DNA of 25,198 nt from the NCBI GenBank assembly GCA_024692105.1, contig JAILMZ010000009.1, positions 1-25,198 of the forward strand, given 5' to 3'. The notes below the pieces were generated by a model, which did not search any database, was not told the DNA's origin, and saw only the letters and a program-made list of their open reading frames with translations. Shown piece by piece: positions 13,413 to 21,490 of this stretch (its first letter is position 1; the number at the start of each line of letters is the position of its first letter). The translations under genes were made by a program, and so were the position numbers. The stretch comes from Saccharofermentans sp. GTDB lineage: Bacteria; Bacillota_A; Clostridia; Saccharofermentanales; Saccharofermentanaceae.

Positions 13413-15521
13413 ATGTTTTCAAAACTTACTGACAAAGACTCGATAGATGAAGTGATCAAGGCGATGTCCCTTGAAGATAAGGCGCGCCTGGTGATCGGTG
13501 ATTCGCCCTTTAGGACTAAGAGGATGGAACAATACGGCATTCCCGCGATTGTCGTAATGGACGGCGGCACCGGATTCAACTCAATCCAGGACGAGCAGGA
13601 AAAAGCCTTCAGGGCATACTGCAAGAGACGCAGTATCGCAGGGGATCCCGTATCGGAAGATGAGTTCATCTCCGGCATGGAATGCCTTGATACAAATAAA
13701 CTGTCTGCACTTGCAGGGGGCAAGGTAAAGGCGCCCGACCTGGGCGAGATGCTTGCCGCAAGACCTCTTACTGCGCTCGGCTGCTATCCGCCCGGAATGT
13801 TTCTCGGCGCGACCTGGAACCCGGAAGTCATAAAGCGCTGCGGCAGGGCTCTCGGAAGAGAAGCAAACAGCCTCGGCATAGACATTTTGCTCGGCACCCC
13901 GAACGTCAACATACACCGCGACCCGCTCGGAGGCAGGATCTTCGAAGGCTACTCCGAAGACCCGTGTCTGGTCTCGAGCCTCGCGCCTGCTTTTGTTAAG
14001 GGCATAATGGAAGGCGGAGTTGTTGCCAATGTGAAGCATTTCGCGGCGAACAACCAGGAGACGGGAAGGATGGGAATCAACGAGCACATCAGCGGGCGCG
14101 CTCTTCGTGAGATATATCTTCCGGGGTTCAAGGCATGTGTCGATGCGGGATGCCAGACCGTGATGTCTGCGTACAACAAGATCAACGGCACTGCCTGCGC
14201 CATGAACAAGTGGCTTCTCACGAACGTCTTAAGAGACGAGTGGGGCTTTGAAGGTTTCGTTATGTCCGACTGGGGTGCGGCTTACGAGGAGGCTCCTGCA
14301 ATTGATGCAGGCAACGACCTCATCATGCCCGGCCCGAGGACTTCAGCGCCTCTCATGGAAGCCGTAAGGAACGGCGCTCTGCCCGAGTCCGCACTCGACG
14401 ATGCCATCCGCAACTACCTTAAGGTCCTGCTTGAGACGCCCGCTGTGAAGGGACATCTGACTCCTGGCGATATCGATACCGAAGAAGGCATCCGCGCCGC
14501 TTACGATGCTGCGTGTGAAGGTATTACTCTTCTTAAGAACGACGGTGTCCTGCCGCTCGCAGAAGGTACCAAAGTCGCATTCTACGGCAGGCACAGCCGC
14601 GAGACGATAGCATCCGGCGAGGGCAGTGCGGAGGTCAGGACTTCGCTTAATACCAATGTTTACGATGCTGCCTCAAAGCTGATAGGAGAGGGCAACGTTA
14701 CCTTCGGCGAAGTGCGTGAAGACACTGACGTCATCATCGTCACCGTAAGTGCGCAGGGACAGGAGTTCTTCGACCGCGAGTCTCTTGCGATGCCTGAAGA
14801 AGACCGAGCCGCGCTTGATGATGCTACGGCCGAATCCAAGCGACTGGGTATTCCGCTCATCGTTTTGCTGAATGTCTCCGGTCCCATAGATATTGCAGAA
14901 TGGGAGCCCGATGCTTCCGCGATCGTGTGCGAGTTCTTCCCCGGAATGCAGGGAGGCGCTGCCATGGCAGATATCCTGTTTGGCAAGGTCAACCCGTCGG
15001 GCAAACTGCCGCTGACATTCCCGAAGTCCTACGACATGACACCGACGCACGAAAACTTCGGTGGCGACGGCATCGAGCTTACTTACGAAGAGGGCATATA
15101 CATCGGCTACCGCTACTACGACATGCACCCTGAGGCCGTCATGTATCCGTTCGGGCACGGGCTGTCATACACGTCTTTTGATTTCAGCGATGTCACTGCC
15201 TTGCTTGACGGTGCTAACATCGACGTCTCCGTAAAGGTCACGAACACAGGCACGCGCGAAGGCAGCGAAACGGTCCAGCTCTACGTGTCCGCTCCCACCG
15301 GAAAGATCGACAAACCCGACAAGGAACTCAAGGGCTTTGCCAAGGTTAGACTTGCCGCAGGGGAGTCTGAGACGGTGAAGATAAGCGTTCCCATGGAAGA
15401 CCTGGCAAGCTACGATGAAGAAGCAGGCAGATGGGTAACAGAGCCCGGAACGTATGTGTTCAAGGCCGGCACGTCTTCTGTTGATATAAAAGGGGAGGCC
15501 CGGGTTCAGATCCTGGCCTGA
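13413..15521 (+). CDS. GH3 beta-glucosidase/beta-xylosidase-type glycosidase
   Basis: This 702-residue family 3 glycoside hydrolase has three domains: an N-terminal barrel (about 15-330), a C-terminal alpha/beta sandwich (about 355-560) and a fibronectin III-like domain near the end (about 615-690). The nucleophile is D286 in FVMSDWGA. KHFAANNQE and the GTPNVNIHRDPLGGR segment line the substrate site. E403 in SGEGSAE is a likely acid/base. There is no signal peptide, so it should cleave imported cello- or xylo-oligosaccharides inside the cell. ATG 13413 is chosen because GH3 homology begins right after it and a promoter stands just upstream. The frame remains open back to 13020 inside buk, which is rejected. 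Its last 16 bases overlap the convergent deacetylase gene. Confidence 0.93.
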   Translation: MFSKLTDKDSIDEVIKAMSLEDKARLVIGDSPFRTKRMEQYGIPAIVVMDGGTGFNSIQDEQEKAFRAYCKRRSIAGDPVSEDEFISGMECLDTNKLSALAGGKVKAPDLGEMLAARPLTALGCYPPGMFLGATWNPEVIKRCGRALGREANSLGIDILLGTPNVNIHRDPLGGRIFEGYSEDPCLVSSLAPAFVKGIMEGGVVANVKHFAANNQETGRMGINEHISGRALREIYLPGFKACVDAGCQTVMSAYNKINGTACAMNKWLLTNVLRDEWGFEGFVMSDWGAAYEEAPAIDAGNDLIMPGPRTSAPLMEAVRNGALPESALDDAIRNYLKVLLETPAVKGHLTPGDIDTEEGIRAAYDAACEGITLLKNDGVLPLAEGTKVAFYGRHSRETIASGEGSAEVRTSLNTNVYDAASKLIGEGNVTFGEVREDTDVIIVTVSAQGQEFFDRESLAMPEEDRAALDDATAESKRLGIPLIVLLNVSGPIDIAEWEPDASAIVCEFFPGMQGGAAMADILFGKVNPSGKLPLTFPKSYDMTPTHENFGGDGIELTYEEGIYIGYRYYDMHPEAVMYPFGHGLSYTSFDFSDVTALLDGANIDVSVKVTNTGTREGSETVQLYVSAPTGKIDKPDKELKGFAKVRLAAGESETVKISVPMEDLASYDEEAGRWVTEPGTYVFKAGTSSVDIKGEARVQILA

Positions 15522-16138
15522 GAAGTCACGTTGAAGAGGATCCCGCGCTGGCCTGCGAGGTTTACGCCCTTCCTTCTGAACAATTCACTTACGGTTACAA
15601 ATTCATAACCTTGCTCCCTAAGGGCAGGGATGATGGCCTTAAGCGCTTCCACGGTCTTATGGTTGCCTTCGAAATCGTGCAGGAGGATTACCGCTCCGTC
15701 TTCTGCCTGGGCCAAAGTCCGCTCGATACGGTGCTCAGCAGAGGCGTATGCCTCCCAGTCCTCGCAGCCGTAGCCGCTGATGAAGACCAGGTCTATGGTC
15801 TCATACATCAGGTCGTTGTAGTAGATGTACGGTGGACGGAAGAACTCCGGGGCGCGGTCGGTTATGGCAGTGATCCGGTCTGTCGTGTACTTTATCTCGG
15901 AATCTATCTGCTCGCGGGTGAGTGCCCTCATGTCGGAGTGCGTCTTGGAGTGGTTCTCGATCTCGCAACCCAGGGAGAGAGCCCTTTCGACAAGCGGGAT
16001 GCGCTCAGTGGTGATGTTGTCTCCGATGAGAAAGAACGTGCCTTTGGCCTGAAGCCTTTCGAGCACGTCAAGGACCTGTCCCGTCGTGGTGTCGGACGGA
16101 CCGTCGTCGAATGTGAGCGCTATGATCTTATTGCCCAT
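15506..16138 (-). CDS. NodB-type polysaccharide deacetylase (carbohydrate esterase 4 fold)
   Basis: This 210-residue protein has the NodB motifs: LTFDDGPSD with the catalytic base and metal aspartates, ENHSKTHSD with the two metal histidines, FFRPPY, and LLHD near the end. The family removes acetyl groups from peptidoglycan, chitin or xylan. It lacks the membrane anchor or signal peptide usual for the peptidoglycan enzymes, so it may be cytoplasmic and could deacetylate imported acetylated oligosaccharides, which would fit the neighbouring GH3 and GH120 genes; this is inference. ATG 16138 is six bases after a consensus TATAAT on the minus strand, with no ribosome site, predicting a leaderless mRNA. 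An upstream start at 16156 lies in the -10 and is rejected. Confidence 0.88.
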   Translation of the reverse strand: MGNKIIALTFDDGPSDTTTGQVLDVLERLQAKGTFFLIGDNITTERIPLVERALSLGCEIENHSKTHSDMRALTREQIDSEIKYTTDRITAITDRAPEFFRPPYIYYNDLMYETIDLVFISGYGCEDWEAYASAEHRIERTLAQAEDGAVILLHDFEGNHKTVEALKAIIPALREQGYEFVTVSELFRRKGVNLAGQRGILFNVTSQARI

Positions 16139-16144
16139 GCGCGT

Positions 16145-16150
16145 ATTATA
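16145..16150 (-). promoter_or_regulatory. -10 box of the deacetylase gene
   Basis: A consensus TATAAT on the minus strand (16150-16145) is followed by six bases and the ATG at 16138, placing the transcription start on the start codon. I see no good -35. Confidence 0.55.
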
Positions 16151-16168
16151 ACCCAATCATAACGGTGA

Positions 16169-16198
16169 TTTACATATATCCGTTAAATGCGGTATTAT
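16169..16198 (+). promoter_or_regulatory. Promoter of the 110-residue protein gene
   Basis: TTTACA (16169-16174) and TATTAT (16193-16198) are separated by 18 bases. This predicts a start near 16205 and a leader of about 36 bases with AAGGAGG before the ATG at 16241. It diverges from the deacetylase promoter. Confidence 0.55.
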
Positions 16199-16240
16199 AG
16201 GACTATACAACTAATGTCTCTGACGTAAGGAGGCCCGCTA

Positions 16241-16573
16241 ATGGACGCTACTATGTTTGCTCAGGCAATGAAGGAAGAGAAGGACGCGATGGTTGCAAAT
16301 TACATCGCTGATACTGAGTCATCCACAGGGGCACTTATCCAGAAACTCAAGGAAGCAGGAGCAGGCGAAGACCTGATCAAGGAACTTCTTGATACCGCAC
16401 TCACTGATGTTCTTTATATGACACTCTTAGGCCTCGATGGTCAGATGCCGATCGGACCGCTTACAGAACGCAGCTACAGGCTCGCAGCGCCCGACAGTAC
16501 GCTGATCGCGACCGGTGACGGCACTTTGGCCGAAGCTGCATATGCGGCTTTCTATGGTGGCATTGAAGAATAA
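16241..16573 (+). CDS. Small uncharacterised protein
   Basis: I do not recognise this 110-residue protein. It is acidic and mostly helical by appearance, with no signal peptide, membrane segment or cysteine. The N-terminal two thirds are amphipathic (FAQAMKEEKDAMVANYI, then LIQKLKEAGAGEDLIKELLDTAL). The C-terminal part ends in AAYAAFYGG. A strong AAGGAGG precedes the ATG, and a plausible promoter lies at 16169-16198, so it is probably a real, well-translated gene. The HerA-type ATPase gene follows after 176 bases with its own leader, so a functional link is not shown. Confidence 0.75.
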   Translation: MDATMFAQAMKEEKDAMVANYIADTESSTGALIQKLKEAGAGEDLIKELLDTALTDVLYMTLLGLDGQMPIGPLTERSYRLAAPDSTLIATGDGTLAEAAYAAFYGGIEE

Positions 16574-16652
16574 TAAAAGTGTGTAATTTATAGATTTCTT
16601 ACTATGGTTTTTGTGTGGTAATACACAATCCCGCATTGTAAAATATCTTTGT

Positions 16653-16731
16653 GACGCACTCTGTGCGTATGCTTGGTTTGCTGAGTGATATCGGCAGTCC
16701 CGGCTGCGCGGTGCGATCTTTGCGAAAGCAA
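16653..16731 (+). other. Structured leader of the HerA-type ATPase gene
   Basis: Three small hairpins lie in the 176-base gap before the ATPase gene. They are ACGCAC/GTGCGT with a 3-base loop (16654-16668), GCAG/CTGC with a 6-base loop (16694-16707), and TTGC/GCAA closed by a GAAA tetraloop (16720-16731). A possible -10 TAAAAT stands at 16639-16644 without a good -35. It could be a regulated 5' leader, but I match it to no known riboswitch. Confidence 0.35.
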
Positions 16732-16749
16732 TGAACTTTGGAGAGGTTT

Positions 16750-18369
16750 ATGACACTAGAGGCTTTGTATGAGGGTTTGGATCCTCAGAACTACTACATC
16801 GGAAAAGTAACGCAGGTTTACAGGAGCTGCAGCATCGTTCAGGTTGAGAATCTCAACATCATGACGGACAGATTGAAGTTCAACAGCTCGTTCCTTCCGA
16901 ACACAATCAACAATTACGTTATCGTAGATTCGACAGAAGGATTATTCCTGGGTGAGATTTTCGAGAATAAGGCTTCCAGAAAGAACATCTTCGAGATGTC
17001 GGTTATCGCAGACGAGAAGTCCAATGATTACTACGAGCTCAGTATCGATACGATCTCGCTCATGGCAAAAGACAGCGACAAGTTCCATCTTGCAGGCTTT
17101 AAGACATTAGGTCTCACCGATAAGGTATATCTTGCGACCGACGCAGCATACAAGCTCTTCCTGAATTCGCTCGAGTTCATGGGCGGCGACGAAGAACCGC
17201 TTCCTCCGTTCGCTACATTCATCAACAAATCGACAGCTAATGTTTCCCTCAAGGCTTCGACCTTGTTCAACCGTCACTTAATGTGCGTAGGCGCTACCAA
17301 CTCCGGTAAGTCCACCACGGCTCTTGCCATCCTCGATAAGGTCATCAGCACAAAGCGCAAGGCCCTCATCATCGACCCTACGGGCGAGTACAGAGATGCT
17401 TTCACTGACGAAGAGATCACGAAACTCACCCTCGGCGTCGACACCACGATCAACCCGGGTAAGGTTTCAATGCAGCAGTGGGAGAAGCTTTTCGAGACGA
17501 AGAGCAACAGCGAAGGTGCCGTTCTGGCTGAGGCTATCACATCCCTGCGTTACATGAAGAAGATCGGCGAGGATACATTCTATGCCAAGGTCGGTGAGGA
17601 TATCGACGAGATCCAGGAGAACCTGGCATCCGTTGGCCGTAACGACCTCGACTTCAACCTCAATCTCCTCCCTGAGCAGATCCAGGCTGAGTCCGTAAGT
17701 GAGCCTGACAGAGACAATAACTACAACTTCAAGTATCGTTACGACATGCTCAAGGCAAACGCGAACAACAACCTCATCCAGAAGATCGCTTACCAGATGA
17801 CAAATACGCGATTCCTCTCGTTCTTCTCCAACGATCCTTCAATGTACAACCTCCTCGACGTAATCGACGAGTTCCTGCACACACCTGATGTCAGCCTCTA
17901 CATCGATACATCCGAGCTTGGTGCTGCAGAAGGTATCGGCGGCATGGTCATCGACCTTATCAGCTCTTTCGTTATCGGCGAAGACGACATCAACCCGTTC
18001 GTATTCTTCATCGACGAGGTCCACAGATATGCTAAGTCCAAGTATTCCGAGAAGGAATTCCACGGCGGTCTGACACTCCTTGCAAGAGAAGGACGTAAGA
18101 AGGGTATCTTCCTCTATCTGACAACACAGAACCCGAAGGACGTTTCTCCGGTCCTCTTCGGTCAGATCGGTACGCTCCTCATCCACCGTCTCATGCTCAA
18201 CGACGAGATCCGTGCGGTAGAGAGCCACCTCGACGATTATGCTATCAAGCACGTTCGTAAGCTCAACCAGGGTGAAGTTATCCTGTCATCCGTTAACTTG
18301 CTGCACAACATGTTCATCCATGTTGATAAGTGCGATAGGATCCAGCACAATATGACACCTCACTTGTAA
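16750..18369 (+). CDS. HerA/DUF87-type ATPase
   Basis: This 539-residue protein has the HerA/FtsK-like plan. An N-terminal beta-rich region (about 1-160, HAS-barrel-like) is followed by Walker A GATNSGKST at 181-189, a helical insertion of about 130 residues, Walker B FVFFIDEVHRY with D422/E423, and the sensor segment TTQNPKD. HerA ATPases form hexameric rings that translocate DNA. In bacteria they often work with a nuclease or SIR2 effector in repair or anti-phage defence. No NurA, SIR2 or nuclease gene is adjacent. The ATG at 16750 has GGAG six bases upstream. Structured sequence precedes and follows the gene, and a strong terminator lies at 18497-18526. Confidence 0.88.
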   Translation: MTLEALYEGLDPQNYYIGKVTQVYRSCSIVQVENLNIMTDRLKFNSSFLPNTINNYVIVDSTEGLFLGEIFENKASRKNIFEMSVIADEKSNDYYELSIDTISLMAKDSDKFHLAGFKTLGLTDKVYLATDAAYKLFLNSLEFMGGDEEPLPPFATFINKSTANVSLKASTLFNRHLMCVGATNSGKSTTALAILDKVISTKRKALIIDPTGEYRDAFTDEEITKLTLGVDTTINPGKVSMQQWEKLFETKSNSEGAVLAEAITSLRYMKKIGEDTFYAKVGEDIDEIQENLASVGRNDLDFNLNLLPEQIQAESVSEPDRDNNYNFKYRYDMLKANANNNLIQKIAYQMTNTRFLSFFSNDPSMYNLLDVIDEFLHTPDVSLYIDTSELGAAEGIGGMVIDLISSFVIGEDDINPFVFFIDEVHRYAKSKYSEKEFHGGLTLLAREGRKKGIFLYLTTQNPKDVSPVLFGQIGTLLIHRLMLNDEIRAVESHLDDYAIKHVRKLNQGEVILSSVNLLHNMFIHVDKCDRIQHNMTPHL

Positions 18370-18373
18370 TCCT

Positions 18374-18445
18374 CTCTCGTTGCTGTCCTCGACGCCAAGG
18401 CGTCTGTGGAGGCAATCTCGAGAGCATTCCAAGTTCGGTGGAGTG
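18374..18445 (+). ncRNA. Structured 3' region or small RNA between the ATPase gene and its terminator
   Basis: The 128 bases between the ATPase stop and the terminator hold a long interrupted stem: CTCTCG-TTG-CCTC-GACGC on the left (18374-18395) pairs with GCGTC-GAGG-CAA-CGAGAG on the right (18400-18424), with bulges and a CAAG loop. A second hairpin, CATTCCA/TGGAGTG with a 7-base loop (18425-18445), follows directly. Neither has a T run, so they are not terminators. I match them to no known RNA family. Confidence 0.4.
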
Positions 18446-18496
18446 TAGATTCGAGAACATCACAGATTCGGTAAGTATTAAGTTTCCGATAGTTTT

Positions 18497-18526
18497 ACCG
18501 CCGCCTGATCGGGCGGCGGTTTTTAT
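18497..18526 (+). terminator. Strong intrinsic terminator
   Basis: ACCGCCGCC (18497-18505) pairs perfectly with GGCGGCGGT (18512-18520) around a 6-base loop, followed by TTTTATT. It ends the ATPase transcript and insulates the iron operon. Confidence 0.93.
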
Positions 18527-18544
18527 TGCTCAAAAATCCCTTAC

Positions 18545-18573
18545 TTGACAAGTTAACAAAGGCTAACTATAAT
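18545..18573 (+). promoter_or_regulatory. Consensus promoter of the feo operon
   Basis: TTGACA (18545-18550), 17 bases, TATAAT (18568-18573): a perfect sigma-70 type promoter. Such strength fits a gene set kept off by a repressor; two operator-like boxes overlap and follow it. Confidence 0.92.
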
Positions 18574-18601
18574 ACGCGTGATTAGTTAGCAGAGGTTAAC
18601 T
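18551..18601. promoter_or_regulatory. Two operator boxes AGTTA-N8-TAACT, likely for an iron-dependent repressor
   Basis: Box 1 (18551-18568) fills the spacer and touches the -10. Box 2 (18584-18601) lies just after the predicted start. Both read AGTTA-N8-TAACT and are 33 bases apart, about three helical turns, so bound repressors would sit on the same face. The GTTAGC/GTTAAC core resembles DtxR-family sites; the regulator itself is not in the window. Confidence 0.75.
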
Positions 18602-18625
18602 CTGTTCAAATACTGGAGGTGGTCT

Positions 18626-18838
18626 ATGATGCCGCTTGCTCTTGCAAATGTAGGAGAGCCTAACACGATCAGGAAGATCGGCGGTAGTGCTGAAGTGAAG
18701 AAACACCTTGAGGACTTAGGGTTCTCGGTCGGAGGTTCTGTCACCGTAATCTCGGCCATATCAGGCAATGTCATCGTCAACATCAGAGAGTCCCGCGTAG
18801 CCATCAGTGAAGAGATGGCCAGGAAGATCATGGTCTGA
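18626..18838 (+). CDS. feoA: FeoA family protein (first copy)
   Basis: This 70-residue (69 if ATG 18629 is used) small SH3-like protein of the ferrous iron uptake system has VKKHLEDLGFSVGGSVTVISAISGNVIVNIRESRVAISEEMARKI, which is the FeoA pattern of a leading helix, a G-rich turn and closing strands. FeoA proteins bind FeoB in the cytoplasm and are needed for its activity. GGAGGT (18615-18620) serves either ATG. It is the first gene of a four-gene operon and is followed by a second, different FeoA, an arrangement common in Clostridia. Confidence 0.92.
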   Translation: MMPLALANVGEPNTIRKIGGSAEVKKHLEDLGFSVGGSVTVISAISGNVIVNIRESRVAISEEMARKIMV

Positions 18839-18877
18839 CACCCAATTCATTCTGCATATATATAAGGAGGGAAATAT

Positions 18878-19129
18878 ATGAGAACACTCAGGAACGTAAA
18901 GGTCGGAGAGACCGTAACGGTCAAGAAGATCAAAGGCGAAGGTGCCGTCAAGAGAAGGATCATGGACATGGGCATCACCAAGGGCGTCGAGCTCAAGATC
19001 CGCAAGGTGGCACCGCTCGGAGATCCGGTCGAGATCACGGTACGCGGATATGAACTTTCGTTGCGCAAGGCTGACGCGGAGTGCGTCGAGCTTGTCGAGG
19101 ACGATGCCACGCAGACACCCAAAGCATAA
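18878..19129 (+). CDS. feoA: FeoA family protein (second copy)
   Basis: This 83-residue FeoA paralogue has the typical VKKIKGEGAVKRRIMDMGITKGVELKIRKVAPLGDPVEI core followed by GYELSLRKADAECV. The latter is closer to the classical FeoA signature (PLGDP, GY-LSLR) than the first copy. A polar tail, EDDATQTPKA, follows the domain. AAGGAGG (18864-18870) precedes the ATG. The gap to the first copy is 39 bases. The two copies probably play different roles at FeoB, which is inference. Confidence 0.95.
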   Translation: MRTLRNVKVGETVTVKKIKGEGAVKRRIMDMGITKGVELKIRKVAPLGDPVEITVRGYELSLRKADAECVELVEDDATQTPKA

Positions 19130-19180
19130 AAATTTTTACAGTCACGGTTAGCCATAAGCAACCGAAGGAGGAACAATACA

Positions 19181-21472
19181 ATGGCAAAAGAGATACGCAT
19201 CGCATTAGCGGGCAATCCGAACAGCGGTAAGACGACGCTGTTCAACAACCTGACAGGTTCGAGCCAGTTCGTAGGCAACTGGCCGGGTGTTACGGTAGAG
19301 AAGAAGGAAGGTAAGCTTAAAAAGCACGGTGAAGTAACGATCACGGACCTTCCGGGTATCTACTCTCTGTCTCCGTACACACTCGAGGAAGTCGTCGCAC
19401 GTAACTATCTCGTAGACGAGCGCCCGGATGCGATCCTGAATATCGTTGACGGTACAAACCTGGAGAGAAACCTCTACCTTACAACACAGCTCACTGAGCT
19501 CGGTATCCCGGTAGTTGTCGCAGTCAACATGATGGACGTCGTAAAGAAGAACGGCGACAAGATCAACACGGCTGAACTCGCAAGGGAACTCGGATGCAAG
19601 GTGGTCGAGATCTCCGCGCTTAAGGGCGACGGATGCATTGAAGCCGCTGAAGAGGCAATGAAGGCTGCTGACGGCGGCAAGACCGTTCCGATGCACAGTT
19701 TCTCCGGCGTTGTAGAGCATGCACTCGCACACATCGAGGAGGCAATCCTGCACGATATGCCCGAAGAGCAGCAGAGATGGTATGCGATCAAGGTTTTCGA
19801 GAGGGACGAGAAGGTCCTGGCAAAGCTTGCGATCTCCGACGACAAGCTCGCACACATCGAGAAAGACATCGCTGCAGCAGAAGCTGAGCTCGACGATGAC
19901 GCGGAGAGCATCATCACGAACGAGCGTTACCTCTACATCGCTTCCATCCTCAAGGGAAGTTACAAGAAGAAGTCTGCAGGCCAGCTCACGGTCTCGGACA
20001 AGATCGATAAGATCGTAACGAACAGGATCCTCGCGTTGCCTATCTTCGGGCTCGTCATGTACGTTGTATACAGCCTGAGCATGGGTACTTCCATCGCAGA
20101 CGGCGGTGTCGGTATCGGTACTTTCCTTACCGACTGGACAAACGATGTCCTGGGCGGCGAGTGGATGATCGAAGGATCACGAGCACTGCTCGAGAGCTGG
20201 GGCGCTTCCGGCTGGGTAGTAGGCCTCATCGCTGACGGTATCGTCGCAGGTGTCGGTGCGGTGCTTGGTTTCGTGCCGCAGATGCTCGTACTGTTCCTGA
20301 TGCTCTGCATCCTCGAGGACATCGGCTATATGGCAAGGATCGCGTTCATCATGGACCGTATCTTCCGTAAGTTCGGTCTGTCCGGCAAGTCCTTCATCCC
20401 GATGCTCGTAGGCACGGGCTGCGGCGTTCCGGGCATCATGGCATCGCGTACCATCGAGAGCGAGCGCGACAGGAGAATGACCATCATGACAACATGCTTC
20501 ATCCCCTGCGGCGCGAAAATGCCCATCATCGGCCTCATCGCAGGTGCCGTCTTCGGAGGCTCCGGGTGGCTTGCGACAGCTGCTTACTTCATCGGCATGG
20601 CAGCCATCATCATCTCAGGTATCATTCTTAAGAAGACAAAGATGTTCGCAGGAGATCCCGCTCCGTTCGTAATGGAGCTTCCTGCTTATCACGTACCTTC
20701 ATGGAAGAATGTCCTCCACGGCACATGGGAGCGCGGCTGGTCGTTCATCAAGCGTGCAGGTACGGTAATCGTTATCTCATCCATCATCATCTGGGCTCTT
20801 TCCAGCCTCGGCAGCGTTAACGGCAAGTTCGGTATGGTAGATGAGCTCGCTGAAGACGAGACACTCTGGACAGATGAGTATGTTGAGCAGCTTGCAGCAG
20901 ACATGGGAATAGAACCTGATGAAGTCACACCTATGGACGACTCGCTCCTGGCAGGTGTCGGCAACGTTGCTTCACCCGTTTTCAGCCCTCTCGGATTCGG
21001 TTCCTGGAGAGCAACGGTGGCAACGGTTACGGGACTTGTCGCGAAAGAGGAAGTTGTCGGTACTTTCGGCGTTCTGTATAATTATGAGGCCGAGACGGAA
21101 GAAGACGAACTCGACGAAGAAGGCTCTCAGATCTGGGAAAATGTTGCAGGTGATTTCGACGCGATCTCAGGCGGCCACGGCCAGCTCGCAGCATTCGCGT
21201 TCATGCTGTTCAACCTCCTCTGCGCACCTTGTTTCGCTGCTATGGGCGCCATCAAGAGAGAGATGAACAGTGCAAAGTGGACTGCATTTGCCATCGGTTA
21301 CATGTGCGTATTCGCTTACGCCATAGGCCTTATGGTATACCAGTTCGGTCTGCTCTTTGCCGGCAGCGTGAACATCGTCGGCGTGATATTCGCTTTCGCG
21401 ATACTTGCGTTCATGCTGTACATGCTCTTCCGTCCTTACAAGGAAGCTAAGAAGCTCGAGATCAAGGCATAA
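19181..21472 (+). CDS. feoB: Ferrous iron transporter B
   Basis: This 763-residue GTPase-linked membrane protein imports Fe(II). The N-terminal G domain has G1 GNPNSGKTT (11-19), WPGVTVEKKEG in the switch I region, G3 DLPG and G4 NMMD, followed by a helical GDI-like region to about residue 270. The membrane part carries the conserved LEDIGYMARIAFIMDR, GTGCGVPGIMASRTI and CFIPCGAKMP segments with the conserved cysteines, and a second such set near LLCAPCFAAMGAI. Length is normal. AGGAGG precedes the ATG, and a small hairpin CGGTT/AACCG (19145-19164) stands immediately before that ribosome site and could affect translation. It belongs to the operon with the two feoA genes upstream and a small Cys-rich protein downstream. 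Confidence 0.98.
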   Translation: MAKEIRIALAGNPNSGKTTLFNNLTGSSQFVGNWPGVTVEKKEGKLKKHGEVTITDLPGIYSLSPYTLEEVVARNYLVDERPDAILNIVDGTNLERNLYLTTQLTELGIPVVVAVNMMDVVKKNGDKINTAELARELGCKVVEISALKGDGCIEAAEEAMKAADGGKTVPMHSFSGVVEHALAHIEEAILHDMPEEQQRWYAIKVFERDEKVLAKLAISDDKLAHIEKDIAAAEAELDDDAESIITNERYLYIASILKGSYKKKSAGQLTVSDKIDKIVTNRILALPIFGLVMYVVYSLSMGTSIADGGVGIGTFLTDWTNDVLGGEWMIEGSRALLESWGASGWVVGLIADGIVAGVGAVLGFVPQMLVLFLMLCILEDIGYMARIAFIMDRIFRKFGLSGKSFIPMLVGTGCGVPGIMASRTIESERDRRMTIMTTCFIPCGAKMPIIGLIAGAVFGGSGWLATAAYFIGMAAIIISGIILKKTKMFAGDPAPFVMELPAYHVPSWKNVLHGTWERGWSFIKRAGTVIVISSIIIWALSSLGSVNGKFGMVDELAEDETLWTDEYVEQLAADMGIEPDEVTPMDDSLLAGVGNVASPVFSPLGFGSWRATVATVTGLVAKEEVVGTFGVLYNYEAETEEDELDEEGSQIWENVAGDFDAISGGHGQLAAFAFMLFNLLCAPCFAAMGAIKREMNSAKWTAFAIGYMCVFAYAIGLMVYQFGLLFAGSVNIVGVIFAFAILAFMLYMLFRPYKEAKKLEIKA

Positions 21473-21490
21473 TCTGAAAGGGGAATGCTC

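Noticed and set aside
7920..16665. The 13-base word TGACGCACTCTGT at 7920 and again at 16653
   Set aside because: A few shared 13-mers are expected by chance in 25 kb, and the two contexts differ.
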